Made by a program: the position numbers and the translations under genes | Notes under the pieces: model-generated | The model's database searches: none | The model's input: the letters and a program-made list of their open reading frames with translations, nothing else | Told to the model about the DNA's origin: nothing | Assembly (NCBI GenBank): GCA_013823055.1 | Contig: PNLN01000014.1 | Coordinates: 1 to 42,916 of the forward strand | Direction of reading: 5' to 3' | Source: Cyanobacteria bacterium DS2.3.42 | GTDB lineage: Bacteria > Cyanobacteriota > Vampirovibrionia > Obscuribacterales > Obscuribacteraceae | Length of the DNA stretch: 42,916 nucleotides | In this document: piece after piece, positions 7,445-15,456 of the stretch | Position numbering within the stretch: position 1 is the first letter of the stretch | Layout: each line of letters opens with the position of its first letter

Positions 7445-9935
7445 GTTTTTCTCGATTTAGAAGAGCATCGAGTTTTGCGCGAAAACAGAGCGCTGCGATC
7501 AGTAATGCCAGTATCGAAAGCGTGGCCACTATGCCGGCTGTCAGTGACTTAGGACGGTAATTCATTTCAATCTGATGTGTTCCCTTAGGAACCACTACAC
7601 CGCGAAATGTCTCGTCGACAAGTCCAATGTAGACAGGCTTTCCATCGAGTGTGGCACTCCAATTAGGATGCCAGTTGTCGGTAAGGACGACAATGGAAGG
7701 CTTTTCTAGATTAGCGTCTATAACAACTTTGTCGTTGTGATAGCTGGAAATCGTGCAAGCTGAGTCTTTGATGGCAACTGGTACGATTCCCTTTTCGGCA
7801 ACAGGTATTTCAGCACGGCGGGCATCTTTCAACAAAAGTTTGTCGTCAGAATATGCAATCGAACGACAGGCATTCGGCAAGTCTGAATCGATCAAGGCTC
7901 GCTCTGTAAGAGCACTCACCGCAAATGCTCTGGGGTAGGCATTGGGATTTTCATAAATGTGCAAGCGCGTCGATGCGAAATACCGAGTGCATCCGGCCTC
8001 TTCTAAAAATTTTCTGGTCTTGAACCAGAAGGTCGCAACCACAAAATATCGCACCCCGGAAAGATTGCACATTGTCATGTTGAGCTTAGGCTTCCAATCT
8101 TTATCGGCTGGCTCAAGCATGTTGAAAAATGTGCAGAATCTGCCCCAGGAGGGCACGTCCTTATTGACGAAGTGCCGATGGAAAAACGCCTCATAGGGAG
8201 GCAATATATTCATGTTCATGGTTTCAATTTGTTGAATTTGAAATGCCGAACCCTGCTCGGGGGGGATAATTCCAACATTCATGTTTACGACTCGCCAGAT
8301 ACCGCTTTTTTGTTTGAGCACCTGCACTGCTATTGACGAGTGGCGGAAGTAATCAGTTTTGAGGAATCGAAAGTACATAATGTCGAATATCAATTCGCTC
8401 GTCATAATGACGAGAATGACTATGCATGCCGCTTTCGCAAAGCGCTTCTGCCACCCTGCCATAACCACCAGTGCAAAAGTTACCAACGTCACAGTACATA
8501 AAATCGATACGCACATTTGTTTGTATTCGACGTCCGGTTGAATGAAGCCATAGTTGAAATACAAGTACGCAAGCGCTGCTGAAACGATCGAGGTAACTGC
8601 CAGGGCTGGAATCCAGACTCTCGGTAGACTTCTTTCGATCGCTTCAACGCCCAGAGGCACTGCTAAAACATAAGCGCAAGCTGTGCAAACAAACCAGTAT
8701 TGCTCACCGAGACTTCTAATACCTGGCGTGATGCTTACCAATTGATCGATTATCGGTATGCCGAAGATTCGACCGGCACTGATTGCGATAAGTGCTAAGC
8801 AAGTAATGGCGACAGGGCGTAAATGCCCGCTCAATACGGATGCGCAGACTGCCACGATGGATACGCTGGCGCCGAAATGATACATCGAATTGCTGACTGT
8901 AATTGCCTTATTGTGCGGTGCGCCACTGTGAAGAAATGTCGGGATAGCGCAGTATTCTTCCCAAAAATGTTTGTTAGAGAAAAAAGAAAGGACACTATTT
9001 ATGTTGGCGTGAATAAATGTGCGTGCGTTGTACATTGAGACAGCATCGACATAGAAGAGACTCTCAATAATCGGAAAGTAGAGAAAGCCAAGTCCTAGAA
9101 GTGCAAAAACTAGGGCGGCGACTTGCACACAGGCTAGACCAGCGATTCCACGCCAGCCGTATTTTTTAAGCGATACCGCATACGACAGTCCAATCAGGTG
9201 AGTTGTGAGCAACATCAAAAAGGTAGTCGGAAAAAAAGTAGCTGAGAGTATGCAGGCGTCGACAAGAACCAGGATGACCATACGGAAAGTAGTAGGTCTT
9301 TTACAAAAGGATGCCAGAGCGCACATAAGCAGCGGGAAGTAGAGATAAGCTTGGGAAGTATTGGAACCTACAGTCGATGTGCTGTATCCGCAGAATGCAA
9401 AGGTCATGCAGGACGCCAATGCCGCTATTTTCGATACTTTCAAAAAGCGGCTGCAAAATATGTACAAGAAAAACAGGGCAACAAAATACGAGCCGATCAA
9501 GACCGCGTTGACAGCGGTTTGGCTTCCTTTTAGAAGCGCGATAAGAAGCGTATGGAATGAAAATTTCAGATCGACCAATGTTTCCGGTCCGAGTTGCCCT
9601 GCACCGGAGTACGGGTTCCAGTAAGGCGACTCGCCTGTCTTCAGGCAATTTCGTATAAATTGCTGGGCTGGTTCCATTTGCCAAAGTGCACCCCCGGCGT
9701 CGGAAAATGCGTCTTGAGACCGTCTTTGAAGTGGTTGTGGATAGAATGATGCGATCTTCTGATTGGTCATCGCACCGACAAATTGTGAGGTGTGGCTCAG
9801 TCCGGCTCTCAAAAACAACGCGTCCGGGAAAAAAAGCACGCAAATGACGATAGCGGACAGTATCGCGCAGACAATCTCGTTATCTAAAGCCAGTTTGAAG
9901 ACGCGAGGCGCGCCCTCCATTCTTGTGAATTTCAT
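7431..9935 (-). CDS. YfhO-family polytopic membrane protein
   Basis: An 834-residue integral membrane protein with roughly a dozen hydrophobic segments in the first 530 residues and another near 805-825. Between them lies a large soluble domain that ends with DNWHPNWSATLDGKP and PKGTHQIEMNYRP, the characteristic end of YfhO proteins. YfhO in Bacillus is required for glycosylation of lipoteichoic acid, and the family belongs to the GT-C-like membrane transferases using lipid-linked sugars. The first loop has a YWNPYSGAGQLGPET segment typical of the group. Here it probably adds a sugar to a glycan or protein on the outer face. The ATG at 9935 was chosen; a second Met at codon 6 is possible. It stands alone on its strand, with a 304-base gap upstream. 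Confidence 0.8.
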   Translation of the reverse strand: MKFTRMEGAPRVFKLALDNEIVCAILSAIVICVLFFPDALFLRAGLSHTSQFVGAMTNQKIASFYPQPLQRRSQDAFSDAGGALWQMEPAQQFIRNCLKTGESPYWNPYSGAGQLGPETLVDLKFSFHTLLIALLKGSQTAVNAVLIGSYFVALFFLYIFCSRFLKVSKIAALASCMTFAFCGYSTSTVGSNTSQAYLYFPLLMCALASFCKRPTTFRMVILVLVDACILSATFFPTTFLMLLTTHLIGLSYAVSLKKYGWRGIAGLACVQVAALVFALLGLGFLYFPIIESLFYVDAVSMYNARTFIHANINSVLSFFSNKHFWEEYCAIPTFLHSGAPHNKAITVSNSMYHFGASVSIVAVCASVLSGHLRPVAITCLALIAISAGRIFGIPIIDQLVSITPGIRSLGEQYWFVCTACAYVLAVPLGVEAIERSLPRVWIPALAVTSIVSAALAYLYFNYGFIQPDVEYKQMCVSILCTVTLVTFALVVMAGWQKRFAKAACIVILVIMTSELIFDIMYFRFLKTDYFRHSSIAVQVLKQKSGIWRVVNMNVGIIPPEQGSAFQIQQIETMNMNILPPYEAFFHRHFVNKDVPSWGRFCTFFNMLEPADKDWKPKLNMTMCNLSGVRYFVVATFWFKTRKFLEEAGCTRYFASTRLHIYENPNAYPRAFAVSALTERALIDSDLPNACRSIAYSDDKLLLKDARRAEIPVAEKGIVPVAIKDSACTISSYHNDKVVIDANLEKPSIVVLTDNWHPNWSATLDGKPVYIGLVDETFRGVVVPKGTHQIEMNYRPKSLTAGIVATLSILALLIAALCFRAKLDALLNREKPKAG

Positions 9936-10239
9936 CGGTAGCTAGTCAGGGTCTTTTCTGTCCGCTGTAAAACTAGCGAAAAGCAGCAGGCTTCAGTGTG
10001 AACAATTTCTTAGAAGCCAATCTAAATATTTGGAACTGTTCGTTAAGGCTAAATCTTGCCATTTTCTCATCCGTCGTATTCCTTGCCCAGACTGGTATTT
10101 GTAGATTTCAGAACGATTTTGACGCTTTCAGCATTGCTTTCATTTTGTCTTGCAATGGCTTCTACACAAGACCGTCGGCGTTATGTTTGCTATGATCCTC
10201 GGGTTAGAAGTGTGCTGAGCGGGCTGCCGCTGGGGTTTT
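9936..10239. other. Divergent intergenic region, no gene seen
   Basis: These 304 bases separate the YfhO-like gene from the CapE-like gene. A small plus-strand open frame (9998-10195) has no ribosome-binding site or recognisable motif and is taken as chance. The region presumably carries promoters for both flanking genes. Apart from the extended -10 candidate listed separately, I see no repeat, structured RNA or conserved site. Confidence 0.6.
10188..10196 (+). promoter_or_regulatory. Candidate extended -10 promoter
   Basis: TGC followed by TATGAT (10191-10196) matches the extended -10 form TGnTATAAT with one mismatch. It would start transcription near 10203 and give a leader of about 37 bases before ATG 10240. 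No matching -35 is evident. Confidence 0.25.
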
Positions 10240-11307
10240 ATGCTGACCGATAAGAATGTAGTTGTATTCGGTGGGACCGGTTCTTTAGGCAAATTGCTCG
10301 TAAAGAGATTGCTGGCAGGAGAGTGCGGCAAGCCGAAAAAACTCTTGATTGTTTCGCGCGACGAAGCAAAGCAACACTTTATGAGATTGGAGTTTCAGCA
10401 ACTGGCCGTTGCCACAGACGAGCTCTTCTATCACAACTATCAGCGCGTTTTGCAGTTTCACATCGGCGATATTCGCGACTACAGCTCCGTCAGAACCGCA
10501 ATAAGGGACGCTGATTTTGTTTTCAATGCTGCTGCCTTGAAGCAAGTGCCTGCTTGCGAATATTTCCCATATGAGGCGGTGTTGACCAATATTGTCGGCG
10601 CTGAAAATATCGCTCGAGCCATTCGAGAAAATGGTTTGCCTGTACATACAGTAATTGGCGTATCGACAGATAAAGCCTGCAAACCTGTAAATGTTATGGG
10701 CATGACAAAAGCGATTCAGGAGAGAATTTACGGACGGGCAAATTTAGACTGTCCGGAAACTAGATTTGCATGCGTGCGCTACGGCAATGTACTGGCTTCG
10801 CGCGGTTCGGTCATTCCTTTGTTCCACGAGCAAATTGCCTGCGGCGGACCTTTGACAATCACAACCGAGACAATGACGCGATTCTTGCTGCCTCTCGATC
10901 ATGCTGTAGACACAATTTTTGCATGCTTGAGGGGAGCGAAAGCAGGCGAGATTTATGTCCCCAAGTGCCCTGCGGCCAACATCAAAGATCTCGCTGAAGT
11001 AATGATTGGCGATAGCGGAGTGGCGCTCAAAGTAATCGGCATTCGCCCCGGCGAAAAGGAGCATGAGGCGCTTGTTTCGGATGAAGAGTCTTATCGCACA
11101 GTCGAGCGTGGCGATTACTATGTCGTCCTGCCAATATTGCCGGAATTGCAACCGGAGACATTCGAGCCTTCCAGCCTGGCCGGCGAAGAGTACGACTCCA
11201 GAAAAGATTTGATGGACAAGAAGCAGATTAAGGAATTGCTCGACAAGAATGACTTGCTCAGACCGCATGCAATTGCTGTGAGAATGAAAGAAACAGCAAA
11301 GCGCTAA
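10240..11307 (+). CDS. UDP-GlcNAc 4,6-dehydratase, 5-inverting (CapE/FnlA/WbjB type)
   Basis: A 355-residue soluble SDR without the membrane domain of long CapD/WbpM enzymes. GGTGSLG (11-17) is the nucleotide loop. STDKA (142-146) contributes the catalytic Asp-Lys. The usual Tyr of YxxxK is Met153 in NVMGMTK (K157), the replacement that marks the CapE/FlaA1 branch. CapE-like enzymes convert UDP-GlcNAc to the 4-keto-6-deoxy L-arabino sugar and start UDP-L-FucNAc, L-RhaNAc and L-QuiNAc synthesis. The reductase at 2124 and epimerase at 5172 could complete the route, although a minus-strand gene separates them. TGGGG lies four bases before ATG 10240. Its stop interlocks with the stop of the convergent glycosyltransferase in the four bases CTAA. 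Confidence 0.87.
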   Translation: MLTDKNVVVFGGTGSLGKLLVKRLLAGECGKPKKLLIVSRDEAKQHFMRLEFQQLAVATDELFYHNYQRVLQFHIGDIRDYSSVRTAIRDADFVFNAAALKQVPACEYFPYEAVLTNIVGAENIARAIRENGLPVHTVIGVSTDKACKPVNVMGMTKAIQERIYGRANLDCPETRFACVRYGNVLASRGSVIPLFHEQIACGGPLTITTETMTRFLLPLDHAVDTIFACLRGAKAGEIYVPKCPAANIKDLAEVMIGDSGVALKVIGIRPGEKEHEALVSDEESYRTVERGDYYVVLPILPELQPETFEPSSLAGEEYDSRKDLMDKKQIKELLDKNDLLRPHAIAVRMKETAKR

Positions 11308-12548
11308 GAGCGTCTGGCACAGTTATTTCGCGACAGAATCTCTTCGTACAGTTCAATCATTCTGGCTACATGCGTATTCCAATTGTAGTTTTGTTCTGCT
11401 AAGTGCCGCGCTTCGGCACCAATGGACTTTCGCATGTCCGGGTTTTCAATTAATTGTCTCAACGTTGCCGACAGGGCATCGCTATCACCCATTGGGACAG
11501 CCATTGCTCCCTTGGGCGCGAATGTAACCTCAGGCAGTGAAGTCCCCTCAAACACGATTGTAGGCTTGCCTGAAGCCATTGCTTCAATGGCCATGACGCC
11601 AAACGCTTCTGCAGTCGATGGCATGAGAAAAATGTCGGCAGCCCTGTAAGCGTCGGCAATCAAGTCGCTATCTTCCAGCCAACCCAAATCAATCAATTGA
11701 TACTTGCCCAGATAGTTTTTGAAGAGTTGTTTGTCCTCGACGGTGAGGATAGTTAGGGGTGTTGTGGATGGCAGCTTGTCCAGAGCCTCGAAAATGTAGG
11801 GAAGACCCTTGAATGGACTGACTGTGGCACGCAGGCAGATCACAGTATTGTCTGGATGAATGCCAAGTTTTTTTCGGGATGCTTCCGAATTGCCCGGACG
11901 GAATTTATCGAGGTCGATGCCGAAAGGAATCAGGTGATGCCTGAAATGAGAAAAAATCGGCGATTGTTGAACCTTAGCAAGCATCCATTTCGAAGCGACG
12001 ATAATATCAAGCTGTGACTTTGCAAAAACATCCTTTTTGATTTGCCACATTTTTTGCGTGTTGTCTTTTTTCATGGACTGAATGACGTCCAGATCCGGGC
12101 AGCTACCACAGCCGGTCATCCATCTGTCGCAAGAGCGAGGATATACGCAGTGCCCCGTCAGGCTCCAGGGGTCATGCAGAGTCATGATGCTGGACTTGTT
12201 CTTTGTCAAAGACGGTAAGCCAAGCAAGCTGAACCAGCCTGTGTGCAGTAAATGGTAATGGACAAGATCTGCAGCTCTAAAGTGATTGTTTGCAGAAATA
12301 GCAAATGCAGCGGGATGAAGAATCGACTGAAGAGACAGTTCTCTTTCAGCTTTGTTGAGGACATCGTTTAATTGTTCTTTGAACGGATAGTCGATTTGGC
12401 TTGTGTTTGTTTCAGTGCCGAGTTTCTTCCAGACCAGGTGATGGGAGTCAAAGCCTCTCTGGCTGAGAGCCGAGTGCAGATCCTGTCCATTGAATCGGCT
12501 GCCGGTGGTATCGATATTTCCAATTTGTAGCGTTCGAAATTTAGTCAT
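11304..12548 (-). CDS. GT4 glycosyltransferase, WcaC-like, second copy
   Basis: A 414-residue GT-B transferase. C134, C140, C147 and C150 in the GHC...GCGSCPDL segment form a four-Cys cluster typical of this WcaC-like subgroup. The donor-binding EX7E pair is E314 and E322 in STAEAFGVMAIE. It is a clear paralogue of the protein at 14176-15456: these motifs fall at identical residue numbers if translation starts at ATG 12548. That supports this start over the TTG at 12557. The ATG lies one base after the TGA of the truncated gene upstream, so translation is probably coupled. The stop interlocks with that of the CapE-like gene. Donor and linkage are unknown. Confidence 0.88.
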   Translation of the reverse strand: MTKFRTLQIGNIDTTGSRFNGQDLHSALSQRGFDSHHLVWKKLGTETNTSQIDYPFKEQLNDVLNKAERELSLQSILHPAAFAISANNHFRAADLVHYHLLHTGWFSLLGLPSLTKNKSSIMTLHDPWSLTGHCVYPRSCDRWMTGCGSCPDLDVIQSMKKDNTQKMWQIKKDVFAKSQLDIIVASKWMLAKVQQSPIFSHFRHHLIPFGIDLDKFRPGNSEASRKKLGIHPDNTVICLRATVSPFKGLPYIFEALDKLPSTTPLTILTVEDKQLFKNYLGKYQLIDLGWLEDSDLIADAYRAADIFLMPSTAEAFGVMAIEAMASGKPTIVFEGTSLPEVTFAPKGAMAVPMGDSDALSATLRQLIENPDMRKSIGAEARHLAEQNYNWNTHVARMIELYEEILSRNNCARRS

Positions 12549-12549
12549 T

Positions 12550-13170
12550 TCATTCAATCGCTTTTACACATTCAAGCAGCTGTTCTTCAGATATCGAGGT
12601 GATTAATTCATGTTGCGCTGCGCGTAGACCGTTGGCTGCGATGTTGTCGTAGTGTTCTAAGTCGAAAATCAATCTGTCAAAAGAGTTATAGAGCTCGACA
12701 TCAATGGACTCACAAGAATGGCAAAACACGGCCGCATTTTGTGATTTGAGAAAACTGACTGGAGCTGCATAGTCCGGCCCATGAAACACCAGGGGCCGTC
12801 CACTTCTTAAGAGCAATGACAATTCCGGGGGGAAGTGCGTGCGTGTCTGCTCTGCAAATTTCGGCTCAAACTTTTGCGAGCAATACATGATTTGGGCTGT
12901 GGACAACATTTCTATTGTTTTTGCTTCAGTGGAAATACCGAGGAAGCGGGCATAAACAGGCGTGTTGCAATCAAAGCCAAAATCTTTTCCGAATACCAGC
13001 AGCTGGATTTTGTTGTTGCGTATCTGCCATCCTACTTTATCGAGCGTTGAAAGCAGACACTTCCACTCCCAGTTGTCTTTAGAAGCGTTTGCAACAGCAA
13101 TTGTGATGGTGCTGGATTCACTATTGGTACTGGGTTCAGGCACGGATAAAAGCTCATTTTGTAAAGACAA
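12550..13170 (-). CDS. Truncated glycosyltransferase paralogue (C-terminal half only)
   Basis: About 206 residues align only with the second half of the proteins at 15453-16724 and 16727-18004. Shared marks include an acidic-aromatic stretch near residue 32, GRPLVFHGPDYAAP, FLKSQNAAVFCH and the closing helix. The N-terminal GT-B domain is absent, and a TAG lies in frame three codons before the TTG used here, so it is not simply out of frame. Positions conserved in the intact copies have drifted: AGQLYSS became VANASKD, CPYWF became CSQKF, and FPSKL became FPPEL. Catalysis is therefore doubtful. It may be a decaying remnant or a regulatory partner of the WcaC-like protein one base downstream. 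Start is uncertain (TTG 13170 or GTG 13143). Confidence 0.65.
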   Translation of the reverse strand: MSLQNELLSVPEPSTNSESSTITIAVANASKDNWEWKCLLSTLDKVGWQIRNNKIQLLVFGKDFGFDCNTPVYARFLGISTEAKTIEMLSTAQIMYCSQKFEPKFAEQTRTHFPPELSLLLRSGRPLVFHGPDYAAPVSFLKSQNAAVFCHSCESIDVELYNSFDRLIFDLEHYDNIAANGLRAAQHELITSISEEQLLECVKAIE

Positions 13171-13268
13171 TAGAGCCTAAATCAATTGCTGAATTCTTTG
13201 GAGTAATATCGACAAGCGGCTCAGAGAAATATTGCTGGAAAAAAGTTGTGATCATTCAGCTAAGAGTG

Positions 13269-13997
13269 TCAGAGTGATTTTCTAAAAAGTGCAGTACATC
13301 CGAACAGTCCGTAAAAATCAAAATTTGGATCGCACAACATCGCGTCGTTTGCTCCTTTATAGACACCATAAACGTGTTCAGGGTCGGCATTGGCTGGATC
13401 GTTGTAATCGTGAAACAGGCAGAAGCCGCCATTTTTCAGAAGCTTTTTTGCACGCATCGCTGCTTCGTAAGTGGCAGCGTAACCATGCCAATGATCGATG
13501 AAGATAAAGCTATACGATTTGCCTTTTGCAATAGCTTTGTCCATGTATTCGGTGGCGTCCAGAATATTGAATTCTACAGGCGCTCTGCCAGGTTTTGACT
13601 GAACGTTTTTTCGTGCCAGGGCATTTGCTTCTTTGTCAATGTCAACTGTTTCAAAACGGATCTGCTGTTTTGAATCGTGAATTGCCTGAGCAATTATGCT
13701 TGTTGAAAGTCCGCAGTACGTGCCTAACTCGAGTATATCGCCGCCGGCAAAATAAGCCAGTTCGTAAAGTTTGAGCGCATCGCCATGCTGGAGATAACCA
13801 TCAATATCGATATTGATGCAGACCTTAATGTCTTTGTAGCCAGATGGACAATTGGAATAGTACTCGTGGTTTGCATTGATGTAAGAACCGGGAAACCTAT
13901 ACGTAGGTACGTAAGGAGTTGTTTTTTTTCCTAATTCACTTAACCCTAGGAAACTATCTGCATGTCGAATGGTTTCATGCATTATCGAGGCAGTCAT
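13269..13997 (-). CDS. Class I SAM-dependent methyltransferase (Methyltransf_24 type)
   Basis: A 242-residue soluble enzyme. ELGTYCG (90-96) is SAM motif I, VDIDKEA near 118 holds the acidic ribose-binding residue, and FIFIDHWHGY (165-174) with a later FHDY supplies the Asp/His cluster of the Methyltransf_24 family. Members in glycan clusters O-methylate sugars; some relatives act on other hydroxyl groups. The sugar target is not predictable. ATG 13997 is preceded by GAGG six bases upstream. The gene lies between the two copies of the paired glycosyltransferase module, 178 bases after the first copy and 98 before the truncated gene, and may have entered with or after the duplication. Confidence 0.8.
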   Translation of the reverse strand: MTASIMHETIRHADSFLGLSELGKKTTPYVPTYRFPGSYINANHEYYSNCPSGYKDIKVCINIDIDGYLQHGDALKLYELAYFAGGDILELGTYCGLSTSIIAQAIHDSKQQIRFETVDIDKEANALARKNVQSKPGRAPVEFNILDATEYMDKAIAKGKSYSFIFIDHWHGYAATYEAAMRAKKLLKNGGFCLFHDYNDPANADPEHVYGVYKGANDAMLCDPNFDFYGLFGCTALFRKSL

Positions 13998-14175
13998 ATG
14001 ATCCTCATTCTTGACCGGGCAAAGCGGCGTTTGCCGGATGGATATAGGCGATCGGCATTATAAACGTAAGCCTGGCGTGGCGCATGGGAATTCGGCTAAT
14101 CTATCAAGAATTCTCGATTCCACGTCGCAGGCGCGTTGGAGTTTTCTTGGAATTTCTTAATCAGACTGAAAGCGC

Positions 14176-15456
14176 CTATTTGTGGCTGGATTGCGCAGGG
14201 CGAGTTGGCTCGGCAGGGCTAGGGGCAGCTGTTCCGGCTCTTGCCAGGGCATTCTCGTAAAGGTTTTGCATTCGGTCAACGTGCAATTTGAAGTCATAGT
14301 TCTGGACGGAAAGATTCCTCGCTTCATCTCCAAGCTGTTTTCTCGCTCTTTGGTCCGTTAAGAGATGCTTCGTTGCTTTGAGCAATTCGTTTGCATTTTT
14401 GGGGATAGAAATCGCCCCGCGCGGTGCAAACGTGACTTCAGGCAAGGCGGTACCGTCGAACACGATAGAGGGCTTGCCGCAAGCCATTGATTCGATTGCC
14501 ATCATGCCGAATGATTCTGCTGTTGACGGCATGAGGAACAAATCGCAAGCCTGTAGAGTTTGTGCGTAGGCACTTGATTCCTTTATCCAGCCGACTTCTA
14601 CGATATGGTGACGTCCTAAATATTTGTCGAAATGACCTTTTTGATTGAAGGCAAGAATGGTGATGGGCAGCTCAAAATCCAGGTGCTCAAACATTTCCTG
14701 TATATAACTGAGTCCTTTGAAATCGTTGGAATTGGCGCGCAGACCAATAACCAAATTGTCTTTGGGGATACCGAGTTTTGCCTTGCAATCTGCAGTATCT
14801 CCCGGCGCAAATAGCTGGGTATCTATGCCGAATGGAATGTGATGCAGGCGAAAGTTTGACATCAAAGGTGATTCCTCTGCCATCTTCATCATCCACTTCG
14901 ATGCCAGGACTATATCGATGCGCGATGCGTGGTAGAGAAACTTCTTTGCCTTCCACAAGAAAGCTGTATTGTCGTGCTGCAGAGGAAACATGATCTTGAG
15001 GTCAGGGCAATTCCCGCAACCGATTTTCCATCTGTCGCAGCCAAATGGATGTACGCAATGTCCGGTCATCGCCCAGGGATCATGCAATGTCCACACGGAC
15101 GGCTTCATGCGCGTCAAAAGCGGCAAGGCTCCTAGACTGAAGTAGCCGGTGTGGAGAAGGTGGTAGTGGACCAGATCGGCTTCTTTGAATTGCTTTCGAA
15201 GCGGAAACTCAAAGGCAAAAGGATAAAGCAGTGACTGAAGACTGAATTTGTATTCCAGCCGTTGAATTTTCTGTTGTCGTTTTATTGATTTGGTGGTCTT
15301 GATTTCGCTGGTGTCAGGGTCATCGCCCGTCTTCGACCAGACCATATGATGTGATCGAAAGCCGCGTTCTCTCAATTCCTTATGGAGGTCTTGTCCATTG
15401 AATCTGGCACCTTCTTCATCGGTGGCGCCTACTTGCAGGATGTTGATTTGCTTCAT
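14176..15456 (-). CDS. GT4 glycosyltransferase, WcaC-like, first copy
   Basis: A 426-residue GT-B transferase. An RFNGQDLH segment near residue 18 is shared with its paralogue. The Cys cluster is C134, C140, C147, C150, and the EX7E motif is E314/E322 in STAESFGMMAIE. By eye it is about half identical to the protein at 11304-12548 along its whole length, apart from a Pro/Ala-rich C-terminal tail of some 20 residues found only here. ATG 15456 overlaps the TGA of the upstream glycosyltransferase as ATGA, so the two are probably made in equal amounts and may act consecutively. WcaC-type enzymes add sugars during colanic-acid-like repeat assembly; the actual donor is unknown. Confidence 0.88.
   Translation of the reverse strand: MKQINILQVGATDEEGARFNGQDLHKELRERGFRSHHMVWSKTGDDPDTSEIKTTKSIKRQQKIQRLEYKFSLQSLLYPFAFEFPLRKQFKEADLVHYHLLHTGYFSLGALPLLTRMKPSVWTLHDPWAMTGHCVHPFGCDRWKIGCGNCPDLKIMFPLQHDNTAFLWKAKKFLYHASRIDIVLASKWMMKMAEESPLMSNFRLHHIPFGIDTQLFAPGDTADCKAKLGIPKDNLVIGLRANSNDFKGLSYIQEMFEHLDFELPITILAFNQKGHFDKYLGRHHIVEVGWIKESSAYAQTLQACDLFLMPSTAESFGMMAIESMACGKPSIVFDGTALPEVTFAPRGAISIPKNANELLKATKHLLTDQRARKQLGDEARNLSVQNYDFKLHVDRMQNLYENALARAGTAAPSPAEPTRPAQSSHK

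Noticed and set aside
9998-10195. Small plus-strand open frame in the 9936-10239 gap
   Set aside because: No ribosome-binding site, no recognisable motif, and a second overlapping frame of the same length exists; likely chance.
14015-14037. CCGGGCAAA...TTTGCCGG hairpin between methyltransferase and glycosyltransferase genes
   Set aside because: Short stem with a bulge and no following T-run on either strand; not convincing as terminator or regulatory RNA.
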